DNA from: Chryseobacterium aquifrigidense
GTDB taxonomy: Bacteria; Bacteroidota; Bacteroidia; Flavobacteriales; Weeksellaceae
Direction of reading: 5' to 3'
Assembly (NCBI RefSeq): GCF_006716485.1
Contig: NZ_VFPD01000001.1
Span: 34,249-86,661, forward strand
Length of the DNA stretch: 52,413 nucleotides
The position numbers and the translations under genes are program-made. Of this stretch, positions 43,484-52,258 are shown piece after piece (the first letter of the stretch is position 1; each line of letters begins with the position of its first letter). Under the pieces are notes generated by a model. It made no database searches, was not told the DNA's origin, and saw only the letters and a list, made by a program, of their open reading frames with translations.

Positions 43484-45166
43484 ATGAAAAAGGTATTATT
43501 AGCTGCAGTTTTTTTTGCAGGTTTTAGCTTCTCCTATGCACAGGAATCTAAAGCTAAAAGTATTGATCCCAACGAAGATAAAGATCTGATGACATGGTAT
43601 CATAAAGATTTTACAACTTCAAAAGTATATGGAGTAAATACGGCAAATGCTTATAAATATTTAGAATCTAAAGGACTGAAGCCTAAAACCGTAGTGGTGG
43701 GAGTATTAGACAGTGGAGTACAGGTAGATCACCCCGGATTGGTAAAGAACCTATGGTCAAACCCTAATGAAGTTCCCGGAAATGGTAAAGATGATGATGG
43801 AAACGGATATATTGATGATGTACACGGATGGAACTTTATAGGAGGTAAAAACGGTGATATTGATATCGATAACATGGAAGTAACAAGAGTAGTTGCCAAA
43901 TATAAGCCTGTTTTCGAAGGAGATGATTCCGCAAAAAATAAAGCCAACCAGGCTAAGATGAAGGAGGAGTTTGAGATGTATATGAAAGCCAAAGATATGT
44001 TCAATAAAAAAAGTATCGAGGCAAAACAAAACTTTCAGACCTATTCTATGCTAAACGAGCTGATCCCCAATATGGTAAAGCTCCTGGGAGGGAAACCTGT
44101 CACTGCTGAAACTATTGCTGCGATCAAAGCTCCAACAGATCAGAAAGATGCCATTGCCCTGGATTTCCTAGGTCAGATTTCACAAAGTCCTGAATTTAAA
44201 GGAAAATCAGCAGAGGAATTCGAAAAAAAGATGAAGGAAGAAATGAAAGATGCCATCGATCATTTTGCTCCTGCAGCAAAACAATATGACCTTTCATATG
44301 ATCCAAGAAAAGAAATTGTAGGGGATAACTACGATGATTATTCTGAAAGAATTTATGGAAATAATCACTATGAAGGACCGGATGCAGAACACGGAACCCA
44401 CGTGGCTGGTATTATTGCCGGACTTCCGCAAGGAAAAGAAGTTCAGTACGGAGTAGCTTCCAAAGTAGCTAAAATCATGTCTGTAAGAACAGTTCCGAAT
44501 GGTGATGAAAGAGATAAAGACGTTGCCAATGCCATCAGATATGCCGTAGATAACGGTGCAAAAGTATTAAATATGAGCTTTGGAAAACCTGTTTCTCCAG
44601 GTAAAAATGTTGTCTGGGATGCTTTCAAATATGCCGAAGATAAAGGAGTTCTTTTAGTAAAGGCTGCAGGTAATGAAAATGAAGATGTAGCAGAACATCT
44701 GGCATATCCTACCAACTTTAAAAACGTTACGGACGAAAAACCGTTTGTAAGCAATGTTCTTGTAGTAGGGGCAAGTACCAATAAAAACAATGCCCTGAGA
44801 GCAGATTTTTCTAATTACAATAAGAAAATGGTCAATGTTTTCGCTCCGGGAGAAGAAATCTATTCTACCGTACCTAAAAATGAATATAAATATCTTCAGG
44901 GTACTTCTATGGCTTCCCCTGTGGTAGCCGGAGGAGCAGCTGTTTTACTGGCTTACATGCCGGATCTTAAACCTTATCAGATCATTGAAGCTCTTGTGAA
45001 AAGCAGTAATCCGAGTACAGCAGATGGATTCGGAGACCAATCTCAGGCTGGTGGAGTGATTGACCTGAAAAAAGCTGCAGAATACGCTTATACCAATTTC
45101 TATAAAGGTAAACCTTCAGGCACAGCCAAGCCTTCGAAATCCGTAAAAAAGGCTGTTAAAAAATAA
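43484..45166 (+). CDS. S8 family serine peptidase (subtilase), secreted
   Basis: 560 residues from ATG 43484, where a clean signal peptide begins (MKKVLLAAVFFAGFSFSYAQ); an earlier start at 43442 adds a non-signal stretch. Catalytic triad visible: D76 in GVLDSGVQVDHP, H303 in HGTHVAGI and S475 in GTSMASP. The 227 residues between Asp and His, about 170 more than in subtilisin, contain a Lys/Asp-rich helical insertion of unknown role. NGKDDDGNGYIDD at about 95-110 is a probable calcium site. It ends in a Lys/Pro tail. Probably a periplasmic or surface protease. Confidence 0.9.
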   Translation: MKKVLLAAVFFAGFSFSYAQESKAKSIDPNEDKDLMTWYHKDFTTSKVYGVNTANAYKYLESKGLKPKTVVVGVLDSGVQVDHPGLVKNLWSNPNEVPGNGKDDDGNGYIDDVHGWNFIGGKNGDIDIDNMEVTRVVAKYKPVFEGDDSAKNKANQAKMKEEFEMYMKAKDMFNKKSIEAKQNFQTYSMLNELIPNMVKLLGGKPVTAETIAAIKAPTDQKDAIALDFLGQISQSPEFKGKSAEEFEKKMKEEMKDAIDHFAPAAKQYDLSYDPRKEIVGDNYDDYSERIYGNNHYEGPDAEHGTHVAGIIAGLPQGKEVQYGVASKVAKIMSVRTVPNGDERDKDVANAIRYAVDNGAKVLNMSFGKPVSPGKNVVWDAFKYAEDKGVLLVKAAGNENEDVAEHLAYPTNFKNVTDEKPFVSNVLVVGASTNKNNALRADFSNYNKKMVNVFAPGEEIYSTVPKNEYKYLQGTSMASPVVAGGAAVLLAYMPDLKPYQIIEALVKSSNPSTADGFGDQSQAGGVIDLKKAAEYAYTNFYKGKPSGTAKPSKSVKKAVKK

Positions 45167-45197
45167 TTTATCTCCCTGTATTTAAGGAGAAACCATA

Positions 45198-45232
45198 AAG
45201 AGTCCGAATTTTTTCGGACTTTTTGTTTTTTA
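45198..45232 (+). terminator. Terminator after the subtilase gene
   Basis: Stem AGTCCGAA/TTCGGACT with T-rich loop and T run. Confidence 0.75.
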
Positions 45233-45290
45233 TTTTAAATTTTGGCACGGTTTTTTGTAACTTTATAGTAACAAAATAATAAACAACAAA

Positions 45291-45782
45291 ATGAAAAAGT
45301 TACTACTTGCAGGGATGTTGGGAACATCACTTTTTGCAGTTTCGTGTTCCTCTGTTAACAAAGCAGCTACATCTCAAAATCAAAGAGCCGACTTCCTGAA
45401 AATGAAAGGAGATTGGCAGATTGTAAGCATAGATTATGATAAAGGTTATAAAATTAAACCTTTTGACGAAGGTGCAGACGCACAGTGCTTCGTAGGAAGC
45501 CACTGGAGATTGATTCCTAATAACTGGACTGGAGCGTATACTTTAAACGGTGGTGGAGATTGCCCGGCAATTACACAGCCTATTAAATTTGAAGTGAAAG
45601 GAGGTAATACTTTTATGTTTAAAAAAATTGCTTCAGGTACTAAAGCAAAACAGAATACAGCAGGTTACAGTCTTACAATGATCAATCAGTCTACAGATCA
45701 GTTTTCACTTGAGCAAGATGTTCCGTTTGAAGGGGGTAATGTAAAAGTAGTTTACAACTTCCAGAGAACAGGAATGAAATAA
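45291..45782 (+). CDS. Lipocalin-like lipoprotein
   Basis: 163 residues. Lipoprotein signal with lipobox AVSC at about 16-19. The mature beta-rich domain (KGDWQIVSIDYD, GSHWRLIPNNWTGAYTL, FSLEQDVPFEGGNVKVVYNF) fits lipocalin-like lipoproteins of Bacteroidota. It is followed after 26 bases by an OmpA-family gene, so the two are probably cotranscribed. Ligand unknown. Confidence 0.8.
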   Translation: MKKLLLAGMLGTSLFAVSCSSVNKAATSQNQRADFLKMKGDWQIVSIDYDKGYKIKPFDEGADAQCFVGSHWRLIPNNWTGAYTLNGGGDCPAITQPIKFEVKGGNTFMFKKIASGTKAKQNTAGYSLTMINQSTDQFSLEQDVPFEGGNVKVVYNFQRTGMK

Positions 45783-45808
45783 TTTATCAACATAAAAGAT
45801 CAAAAAAA

Positions 45809-46498
45809 ATGAAATTTACAAAAACATACGTAGGAGCCCTTTTCTTGTCATCAGCATTATTATTGACAAGCTGTGAAGCGGTTCAAAATTCAAATCACCA
45901 ACAAAGAGGTACAGCAGTAGGTGCTGCTTCAGGAGCAGTACTTGGAGGTATTCTTGGAAATAATGTAGGTAGAGGAGGAAACGGTGCTATCGGAGCTGTA
46001 TTAGGAGGTATTATCGGAGGTGTTGCTGGTAACGTTATCGGTAATAAAATGGATAAGCAGGCGAAAGATATTAAAGAAACTTTACCAGGAGCTCAGGTAG
46101 AAAGAGTAGGAGATGGTATTAAAGTAACGATGAATGAAAGTATCGTTAACTTCGCTTTCGACTCTTCAAACCTTACTTCTGTTGCACAAACAAACCTAGA
46201 TAAATTAGCTGAAGTACTGGCTAATAACCCGGATACAAACATCAATATCTATGGTCACACAGACAGCAAAGGTGCAGATGCTTACAACCTTAAACTTTCT
46301 CAGAGAAGAGCTGATGCTGTGAAAGCCTATTTATCAGGAAAAGGAATTGCATCAAACAGAATGTTTACAAAAGGTGAAGGAGAAGCAATGCCTGTAGCTA
46401 GCAATGATACTGAAGAAGGAAGAGCTAAAAACAGAAGAGTAGAGTTTGCAATTACTGCCAATGAAAAAATGATTAACGACGCCAAACAAGGCCAATAG
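45809..46498 (+). CDS. OmpA family lipoprotein with glycine-zipper domain
   Basis: 229 residues. Lipoprotein signal ending LLTSC (about 18-22). A glycine-zipper segment (about 36-80, GAASGAVLGGILGNNVG and IGAVLGGIIGGVAGNVIG) can insert in a membrane. The C-terminal OmpA domain (about 115-215) has the peptidoglycan-binding YGHTDSKGADAYNLKLSQRRA motif with its Asp and Arg. It links outer membrane and cell wall. YiaD-like proteins have this arrangement. Confidence 0.9.
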   Translation: MKFTKTYVGALFLSSALLLTSCEAVQNSNHQQRGTAVGAASGAVLGGILGNNVGRGGNGAIGAVLGGIIGGVAGNVIGNKMDKQAKDIKETLPGAQVERVGDGIKVTMNESIVNFAFDSSNLTSVAQTNLDKLAEVLANNPDTNINIYGHTDSKGADAYNLKLSQRRADAVKAYLSGKGIASNRMFTKGEGEAMPVASNDTEEGRAKNRRVEFAITANEKMINDAKQGQ

Positions 46499-46526
46499 TT
46501 AATTTAATATATAAATATTTTCGTAA

Positions 46527-46550
46527 AAGACCGCCCCGGCGGTTTTTTTT
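46527..46550 (+). terminator. Terminator after the OmpA-family gene
   Basis: Stem ACCGCC/GGCGGT with a tight loop and eight T. Confidence 0.85.
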
Positions 46551-46580
46551 GTATTTTTATGCTAGAAATTTTGAATTTAT

Positions 46581-46588
46581 TATTTTTG
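46581..46588 (+). promoter_or_regulatory. Promoter -7 element of the arabinose-donor operon
   Basis: TATTTTTG fits TAnnTTTG, 17 bases before ATG 46606. No TTG at the usual distance. Confidence 0.45.
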
Positions 46589-46605
46589 TATTTGAAATAA
46601 CATAA

Positions 46606-47493
46606 ATGAAGAAATATTTAAAACTGCTCCGTGTGGAGCAATGGGTGAAAAACCTTTTTGTATTTGTCCCTCTATTCTTTTCAGGTAATATTACTAATAT
46701 AGATCTGCTTCTCAAAAGCATTTTTGCATTTGTTATATTTTCACTTGCAGCAAGTGTGGTCTATATCCTGAATGATTATAATGATATTGAAGCAGACAGA
46801 AAACACCCTGAAAAGAGAAGAAGACCTCTGGCGAGTGGAGCTATTTCAAAATCAAAAGCGATAGGAATTCTTATAGGTCTTATCATTGCAGATATTGGTC
46901 TTGTATTTTTTACTCAACTTTATTTCCATGAATTTCTTTGGAAATTTGCAATTATCATAGGATTTTATGTGGTTATGAATCTTGCCTATACTTTCAGGCT
47001 GAAGCATGTTCCTATCATTGATATCTTTATTATTGCCATAGGATTTGTATTACGTGTACTGGCTGGAGGATATATTACCGGAATCAGTATCTCACAATGG
47101 GCAATTCTGCTGACATTTGTATTGGCTTTGGTACTGGCAATAGGAAAAAGAAGAGGCGAGCTTATCAATGCTCAGGTTTCTGGAAAAACCAGAAAAGCAT
47201 TGGATGGATATAACGTTCAGTTTGCAGATATTGCTTTATCCATTTCTATTACGCTGGCTATTGTCTGCTACCTGATGTTTACCTTATCCCCTGAAGTTCA
47301 GGAAAGATTTCACGAAAGAGTTTTTTATACTGTGATTTTCGTGGTATTCGCGTTGTTAAGGTATCTGCAGCAGACCCTTGTTTATAACAGAACGGAATCT
47401 CCTACAAAAATTGTTTACAGAGACCGTTATATACAGGTTACTTTATTGCTTTGGGTAGTTACATTTTTAATCCAAATTTATTTTAAGAAATGA
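46606..47493 (+). CDS. UbiA family polyprenyl-phosphate phosphoribosyltransferase (Rv3806c-like)
   Basis: 295 residues with about nine membrane segments. It starts LLRVEQWVKNLFVFVPLFFS and carries NDYNDIEADRKHPEKRRRP (about 56-74), the metal- and PRPP-binding motif of the UbiA branch that makes decaprenylphosphoryl-phosphoribose (DPPR synthase, ubiA/Rv3806c in mycobacteria). The UbiA second motif is the degenerate region near YTFRLKHVPIIDI. It would transfer phosphoribose from PRPP to a polyprenyl phosphate at the inner membrane. Overlaps the DprE1-like gene by 4 bases (ATGA), first of four coupled genes. Confidence 0.88.
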   Translation: MKKYLKLLRVEQWVKNLFVFVPLFFSGNITNIDLLLKSIFAFVIFSLAASVVYILNDYNDIEADRKHPEKRRRPLASGAISKSKAIGILIGLIIADIGLVFFTQLYFHEFLWKFAIIIGFYVVMNLAYTFRLKHVPIIDIFIIAIGFVLRVLAGGYITGISISQWAILLTFVLALVLAIGKRRGELINAQVSGKTRKALDGYNVQFADIALSISITLAIVCYLMFTLSPEVQERFHERVFYTVIFVVFALLRYLQQTLVYNRTESPTKIVYRDRYIQVTLLLWVVTFLIQIYFKK

Positions 47494-48809
47494 AACCGAA
47501 TTTCATACAGAAAGTTACAAACTGGGGAAATTTCCCAATAGTAGAGAAGGAAATGAGATCTGAGGACAGTTTCAGAAAAATAAAGGAATTTGTACTCAAT
47601 CACAACGAAGTTATTGCAAGAGGAAACGGAAGATGCTATGGAGATGCTTCGTTAGGAGAATCTATATTTTCAACAAAAAAATTAAATAAATTCATCAATT
47701 TTGACCGTTTAAATGGGATAATAGAATGTGAATCCGGAGTATTGCTTTCAGATGTACTGGAAATTGCAGTTCCGCAGGGATATTTTCTATACGTTACGCC
47801 CGGGACAAAATTTGTATCAGTAGGAGGTGCTATCGCTTCTGATGTTCATGGAAAAAACCATCATGCAGAAGGATGTTTTTCAGAATATGTGATCGAGTTT
47901 AAGCTAATGACTGAGAAAGGGGAAATTATTACCTGTTCCAGAGAGGAAAATGCAGAAAAGTTCTGGGCTACTATTGGTGGAATGGGACTTACAGGCATTA
48001 TCCTTACAGCGAAATTTAAACTTAAAAATATAGAATCCGCATACATCCGTCAGGAGAGTATAAAAGCTGAAAATCTGGATGAGATATTCAAATTGTTCGA
48101 TGAAAGTGAAAACTGGACCTACACCGTTGCCTGGATTGATTGTCTTCAGAAAGGAAAAAATATCGGGAGAAGTATTCTTATGAGAGGAGAACACGCTTTC
48201 CAGCATGAACTTCCCCAGAGTTTTTCAAAAACACCTTTAAGATTAAAGAAGAAATTTTCTCCTGCCGTTCCGTTTTATTTTCCAGGATTTGTACTGAATG
48301 CTCTTACTGTAAAAATATTCAATTGGTTATATTATAAAAAGCAAACTAAAAAGGAAGTGAAAAACTTTATCAATTATGAGACGTTTTTCTATCCTCTGGA
48401 TGCTATCACAGATTGGAATAAAATTTATGGAAAGTCAGGTTTTATACAGTATCAGATGGTAATTCCTAAAGAAACCGGAAAGGAAGGGATGAAAAGAATC
48501 CTTGAAACAATTGCCAAAAGTGGTAACGGATCATTCTTAGCGGTTTTAAAACTTTTTGGAAAAAACAATCCTCAGGCTTACAATTCATTCCCTGTGGAAG
48601 GGTATACACTGGCTTTGGATTTTAAAGTTAATTCAAAACTGAAAAAACTGGTAGATCAGCTGGATGCTATTGTTCAGGAGTTCGGAGGAAGAATTTATCT
48701 TACCAAAGACAGCATGAGCAGGTCGTCACTTACCAGTTACCTGAAAAATATTCAAAATCCTAAATTTGTGTCTTTACAGCACAAAAGAATCATAAATAAT
48801 AATTCATAA
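47490..48809 (+). CDS. DprE1-like FAD-dependent oxidase
   Basis: 439 residues, close to the length of mycobacterial DprE1. FAD-binding region with RGNGRCYGDASLG (about 47) and SVGGAIASDVHGKNHHAEGCF (about 110-130), which matches the DprE1 hallmark DIHGKNHH. The active-site lysine region is seen late in YLTKDSMSRSSL (about 408). At the place of Cys387, the covalent target of benzothiazinones, the sequence reads GYTLALDF with A375. It would oxidise polyprenylphosphoryl-ribose at C2'. It shares one base with the next gene. Confidence 0.88.
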   Translation: MKPNFIQKVTNWGNFPIVEKEMRSEDSFRKIKEFVLNHNEVIARGNGRCYGDASLGESIFSTKKLNKFINFDRLNGIIECESGVLLSDVLEIAVPQGYFLYVTPGTKFVSVGGAIASDVHGKNHHAEGCFSEYVIEFKLMTEKGEIITCSREENAEKFWATIGGMGLTGIILTAKFKLKNIESAYIRQESIKAENLDEIFKLFDESENWTYTVAWIDCLQKGKNIGRSILMRGEHAFQHELPQSFSKTPLRLKKKFSPAVPFYFPGFVLNALTVKIFNWLYYKKQTKKEVKNFINYETFFYPLDAITDWNKIYGKSGFIQYQMVIPKETGKEGMKRILETIAKSGNGSFLAVLKLFGKNNPQAYNSFPVEGYTLALDFKVNSKLKKLVDQLDAIVQEFGGRIYLTKDSMSRSSLTSYLKNIQNPKFVSLQHKRIINNNS

Positions 48810-49534
48810 TGATAGTTCTGGGAAGTACATCTGAAGTGGCACAGGCTTTTGTGGAAAAAGCACTTCAGGAAGGAGAAAAGTTTGAAAAAATTTATCTTTT
48901 TACCTCAAATAAAGAAACTACAGAGCGTTTTGCAAGACATATTGATGTTAAGTTTCTGCAGCAGGCGGAAGTCGTGGAGCTTGATCTGACGAAAGAAATT
49001 GATTACAACAGATTTGATAATATCAATTCAAATGTATTATTTTGTGCCGTAGGATATTTGGGAGAAGGAACTGAAGAAGGATTGTATGATAACAGAAATA
49101 CCGAGCGTATTATTGATATCAATTATTCAAAGCTGGTTCCTGTGATGAATTATTTTGCTCAAAAATTTGAAAGCAGAAGATCAGGAACAATAATCGGGCT
49201 TTCATCAGTGGCTGGAGATCGGGGAAGGCAGAGTAATTTTATCTATGGAAGTGCAAAAGCAGCTTTTACGGCTTATCTGAGTGGTTTGAGAAACTATCTT
49301 TTTGATAAAAAAGTACATGTTCTTACCATAAAACCCGGATTTATGGAAACCAAGATGACGGAAGGTCTGCCTTTAAATCCAAAACTGACAGCCACTCCGA
49401 AACAGGCCGCTTCCTGTATTTACAAAGCCTTCAAAAAGCAAAGGAATGTGGCATATGTTTTGCCTGTTTGGAGTATTATTATGATGATTATCAGGAATAT
49501 CCCTGAATTTATATTCAAAAAATTAAAGCTTTAA
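48809..49534 (+). CDS. DprE2-like short-chain reductase
   Basis: 241 residues, SDR fold. Nucleotide-binding start IVLGSTSEVAQAF (a variant of TGxxxGxG, as in DprE2), VLFCAVGYLGEG (the NNAG-like region), GLSSVAGDRGRQSNFIYGSAKAAF with catalytic Ser, Tyr and Lys (about 131-152). The C-terminal hydrophobic part (about 215-235) can associate with the membrane. It would reduce the 2'-keto intermediate to polyprenylphosphoryl-arabinose as DprE1's partner. Start overlaps the dprE1-like stop (TAATG). Confidence 0.88.
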   Translation: MIVLGSTSEVAQAFVEKALQEGEKFEKIYLFTSNKETTERFARHIDVKFLQQAEVVELDLTKEIDYNRFDNINSNVLFCAVGYLGEGTEEGLYDNRNTERIIDINYSKLVPVMNYFAQKFESRRSGTIIGLSSVAGDRGRQSNFIYGSAKAAFTAYLSGLRNYLFDKKVHVLTIKPGFMETKMTEGLPLNPKLTATPKQAASCIYKAFKKQRNVAYVLPVWSIIMMIIRNIPEFIFKKLKL

Positions 49535-49537
49535 AAA

Positions 49538-50125
49538 ATGAAAAAATTGTATTGTTTTGATTTTGACGGAACCCTCACGTATAAAGATACCATGTTTATG
49601 TATCTTAAATTCTATGATTCTACAAAATATCATATACAATTTTTAAGACATGTACCTCTTTTTATTCTGCTGAAGCTGAAACTGGCTGAGACAGAAAAAG
49701 TGAAAAAAAGCTTTATAGGTTCTATTTTAAGAGGCCAGACCCAGGAAAAAATTGAACAGAAGTCTAAACAGTTTTTTGAACAGCATTATCCTAAAATAGT
49801 GAGGGAAAATGCATTAGACTTTATAAAAAATATCGATAGGAATAATACACAGAGTTTATTGGTAACCGCATCATTAGATATCTGGGTGAAGCCTTTTGCT
49901 GAAGAACTGAAAATGGAGCTTGTTTCTACGCGGGCAGAGTTTAAAAACGGGGTTTTCACAGGAAATTTTGTAGGGAAAAACTGCAATGGAAAAGAAAAAC
50001 TGGTGCGAATTAAAGAAGAAATCAACGATTCTAAGTACGATAAAATTATTGCATTTGGTGACACTTCAGGAGATCGGCCAATGTTGAAATGGGCAAATGA
50101 GGGACATTACCAATTTTTTCACTAA
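49538..50125 (+). CDS. HAD-IB family phosphatase, probable polyprenylphosphoryl-phosphoribose phosphatase
   Basis: 195 residues. CFDFDGTLTYKD (nucleophile and general acid, residues 6-17), SLLVTASLDIW (motif II, about 107) and FGDTSGDRPML (motif IV, about 175). It belongs to the HAD-IB/phosphoserine-phosphatase-like group. It starts 3 bases after the reductase, as the fourth gene of the operon. In mycobacteria the 5-phosphate of DPPR is removed by a PAP2-type enzyme, so a HAD enzyme here would be a non-homologous replacement; that step is inferred from context. Confidence 0.85.
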   Translation: MKKLYCFDFDGTLTYKDTMFMYLKFYDSTKYHIQFLRHVPLFILLKLKLAETEKVKKSFIGSILRGQTQEKIEQKSKQFFEQHYPKIVRENALDFIKNIDRNNTQSLLVTASLDIWVKPFAEELKMELVSTRAEFKNGVFTGNFVGKNCNGKEKLVRIKEEINDSKYDKIIAFGDTSGDRPMLKWANEGHYQFFH

Positions 50126-50149
50126 TTTTGGGAGATAAAATTGTAAAAA

Positions 50150-50617
50150 ATGAAAAGCCTGTTAATTGCATGTGCAGCAATCTTTATGAGCTGTGCAGGC
50201 ACTTCATCTCAGAAGTCTTCTGCTGTGCAGGGAAATACGGAACTCCTGGTTTCTGAAAATCAGGGCGGAACCGATAGTCCCGGCTTTAAGATTATTAAAG
50301 ACGAAAAGGATTTTCGCAACATTATCAGAGGAAGTTTTGGTATCGCAGAAGTGGGGAAGGAATCTTACATCAGCTACCCGAAATTTCCGAAAAATAAAAA
50401 AGTTGTTTTATACAATTTGGGAAGCTTCAGATCAGGGAGTCATAAAATTGAAGAGATCAAAAGTATATCTGTGAAAAATCAGATTTTATATGTAGAAGTT
50501 CCGGCCGGAGAACCTTCCGGTGGTATGGAAATTCAGGTGATCTCTAGTCCTTGGTTTATATTTACTGTTCCCACAGATTACAAATTTACCTCTGTAGAAT
50601 TAAAATATTCAAAATAA
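50150..50617 (+). CDS. PrcB-like lipoprotein
   Basis: 155 residues. Lipoprotein signal MKSLLIACAAIFMSC with C15. The mature part carries a PrcB C-terminal-like beta domain (KKVVLYNLGSFRSGSHKIEEIKSIS, LYVEVPAGEP). In spirochaetes PrcB is a lipoprotein subunit of a surface protease, but the family is broad. It lies 24 bases after the HAD gene, so it may be part of the same transcript without belonging to the pathway. The next gene starts 2 bases after its stop. Confidence 0.7.
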   Translation: MKSLLIACAAIFMSCAGTSSQKSSAVQGNTELLVSENQGGTDSPGFKIIKDEKDFRNIIRGSFGIAEVGKESYISYPKFPKNKKVVLYNLGSFRSGSHKIEEIKSISVKNQILYVEVPAGEPSGGMEIQVISSPWFIFTVPTDYKFTSVELKYSK

Positions 50618-50619
50618 TA

Positions 50620-51795
50620 ATGGATAAAGTATATTTAGATAATGCCGCAACCACTCCGCTTGCAGAAGAAGTTATAGATGCTATGGTTGGCACTATGAAA
50701 ATGAATTTCGGAAACCCGTCTTCAACACACAGTTTTGGTCAGGAAGCAAAGATCCTTATTGAAAATGTAAGAAGACAGGTTGCAGACTATCTTCATGTAA
50801 CTCCTGCTGAAATCATTTTCACTTCCTGTGGTACCGAATCAAACAACATGATCATCAAATCCTCGGTAGAACACCTGGGAGTAGAAAGAATCATAAGCTC
50901 TCCCCTGGAACATAAATGCGTTTCTGAAAGTATTCTGGATATGAAAAGCAGAAAAGGAGTGGAAGTAAACTATATCCGCCCCAATGAAAAAGGAGATATT
51001 GATCTTGCTAAATTAGAAGAACTTTTAAAAGCTTCAGATAAAAAAACATTGGTAAGCTTAATGCACGCCAATAATGAAATAGGAAATATCATTAACCTTA
51101 AACAGGTTGCCCAACTGTGCAAAGAGCATCATGCGCTGTTCCACTCAGATACCGTACAGACAATGGCTCATATGAACCTTGATTTCTCCGATATCCCTGT
51201 GGATTTTGCATCGTGCAGTGCCCATAAATTTCATGGACCAAAAGGAGCTGGATTTGCATTTATCAGAAAAGCAACAGGCTTAAAAGGAATTATTACCGGA
51301 GGACCTCAGGAAAGAAGCCTTAGAGCGGGAACAGAAAATGTTTGCGGTATCGTAGGATTAGGTAAAGCATTAGAACTTTCTCTGAATCATATGGAGGAAT
51401 ATACCAACCATATGCAGGACATTAAAAATTACGCAATTGAAAGACTTTCTGCCGAAATTGAAGGAATTAAATTCAACGGAAGAAGTGCTGAAAAGGAAAA
51501 CAGCCTTTATACAGTTTTAAGTGCATTATTACCTTACAAGAACCCATTGATAGGACTTCAACTGGATATGAAAGGTATTGCAATTTCTCAGGGAAGTGCA
51601 TGCTCATCCGGAGCATCAAAACCTTCGATGGTTATGATGATGGTGCTTTCTGAGGACGAAATGGATCATTGTACTCCATTACGTATCTCGTTCAGCCATA
51701 TGACAACAAAGGCAGAGATCGATACACTGGTCAATGCACTAAAGGAAATTTCAAGCGACTACACTATAGAAAAAACTAATGTTGAGCATAGATAG
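50620..51795 (+). CDS. Cysteine desulfurase, NifS/IscS type
   Basis: 391 residues from ATG 50620; an earlier in-frame start at 50551 lies inside the upstream gene. MDKVYLDNAATTPL is the family opening. The PLP lysine is K203 in SAHKFHGPKG and the persulfide cysteine C328 in GSACSSG. It removes sulfur from cysteine for iron-sulfur clusters or tRNA thiolation. No scaffold gene (iscU, sufE) lies beside it. Thioredoxin follows on the same strand but has its own promoter. Confidence 0.92.
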   Translation: MDKVYLDNAATTPLAEEVIDAMVGTMKMNFGNPSSTHSFGQEAKILIENVRRQVADYLHVTPAEIIFTSCGTESNNMIIKSSVEHLGVERIISSPLEHKCVSESILDMKSRKGVEVNYIRPNEKGDIDLAKLEELLKASDKKTLVSLMHANNEIGNIINLKQVAQLCKEHHALFHSDTVQTMAHMNLDFSDIPVDFASCSAHKFHGPKGAGFAFIRKATGLKGIITGGPQERSLRAGTENVCGIVGLGKALELSLNHMEEYTNHMQDIKNYAIERLSAEIEGIKFNGRSAEKENSLYTVLSALLPYKNPLIGLQLDMKGIAISQGSACSSGASKPSMVMMMVLSEDEMDHCTPLRISFSHMTTKAEIDTLVNALKEISSDYTIEKTNVEHR

Positions 51796-51814
51796 TCTTA
51801 TGCTTTAAAAAGCG

Positions 51815-51822
51815 TAATTTTG
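51815..51822 (+). promoter_or_regulatory. Promoter -7 element of trxA
   Basis: TAATTTTG fits TAnnTTTG, 58 bases before the ATG. Confidence 0.45.
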
Positions 51823-51880
51823 AATATCCAAATAAAGGATTAAAAGAAAAATAATATTAATTAAAATAAAAGAAACAAAA

Positions 51881-52198
51881 ATGGCTTTAGAAATTACAGA
51901 CAGCTCATTTCAGGATACGGTTTTAAAATCAGACAAACCGGTATTAGTAGACTTCTGGGCAGTATGGTGTGGACCTTGCAGAACTTTAGGACCAATCATC
52001 GAGGAAGTAGCATCAGATTTTGAAGGTAAAGCAGTAGTTGGAAAAGTAGATGTAGACAACAACCAGGAGATTTCTATGCAGTATGGTATCAGAAATATCC
52101 CTACCGTTCTTATTTTTAAGAATGGAGAAGTAGTAGATAAATTAGTAGGTGTAGCTCCAAAAGAGGTAATCGCTGAAAAATTAAGCGCTCACTTATAA
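51881..52198 (+). CDS. trxA: Thioredoxin
   Basis: 105 residues, standard length. The redox centre WCGPC is at 29-33 (C30, C33), and the cis-proline is in the NIPTVLIFKNGE segment. Cytoplasmic disulfide reductase for enzymes such as ribonucleotide reductase. Own promoter and a strong terminator. Confidence 0.95.
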   Translation: MALEITDSSFQDTVLKSDKPVLVDFWAVWCGPCRTLGPIIEEVASDFEGKAVVGKVDVDNNQEISMQYGIRNIPTVLIFKNGEVVDKLVGVAPKEVIAEKLSAHL

Positions 52199-52222
52199 AA
52201 AAAAATAAGTTTGATAATGAAC

Positions 52223-52252
52223 GCCTTCCAGTATTGGAAGGCATTTTTTTTA
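52223..52252 (+). terminator. Terminator after trxA
   Basis: Stem GCCTTCCA/TGGAAGGC with a short loop, followed by an eight-T run. Confidence 0.8.
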
Positions 52253-52258
52253 AAATAA

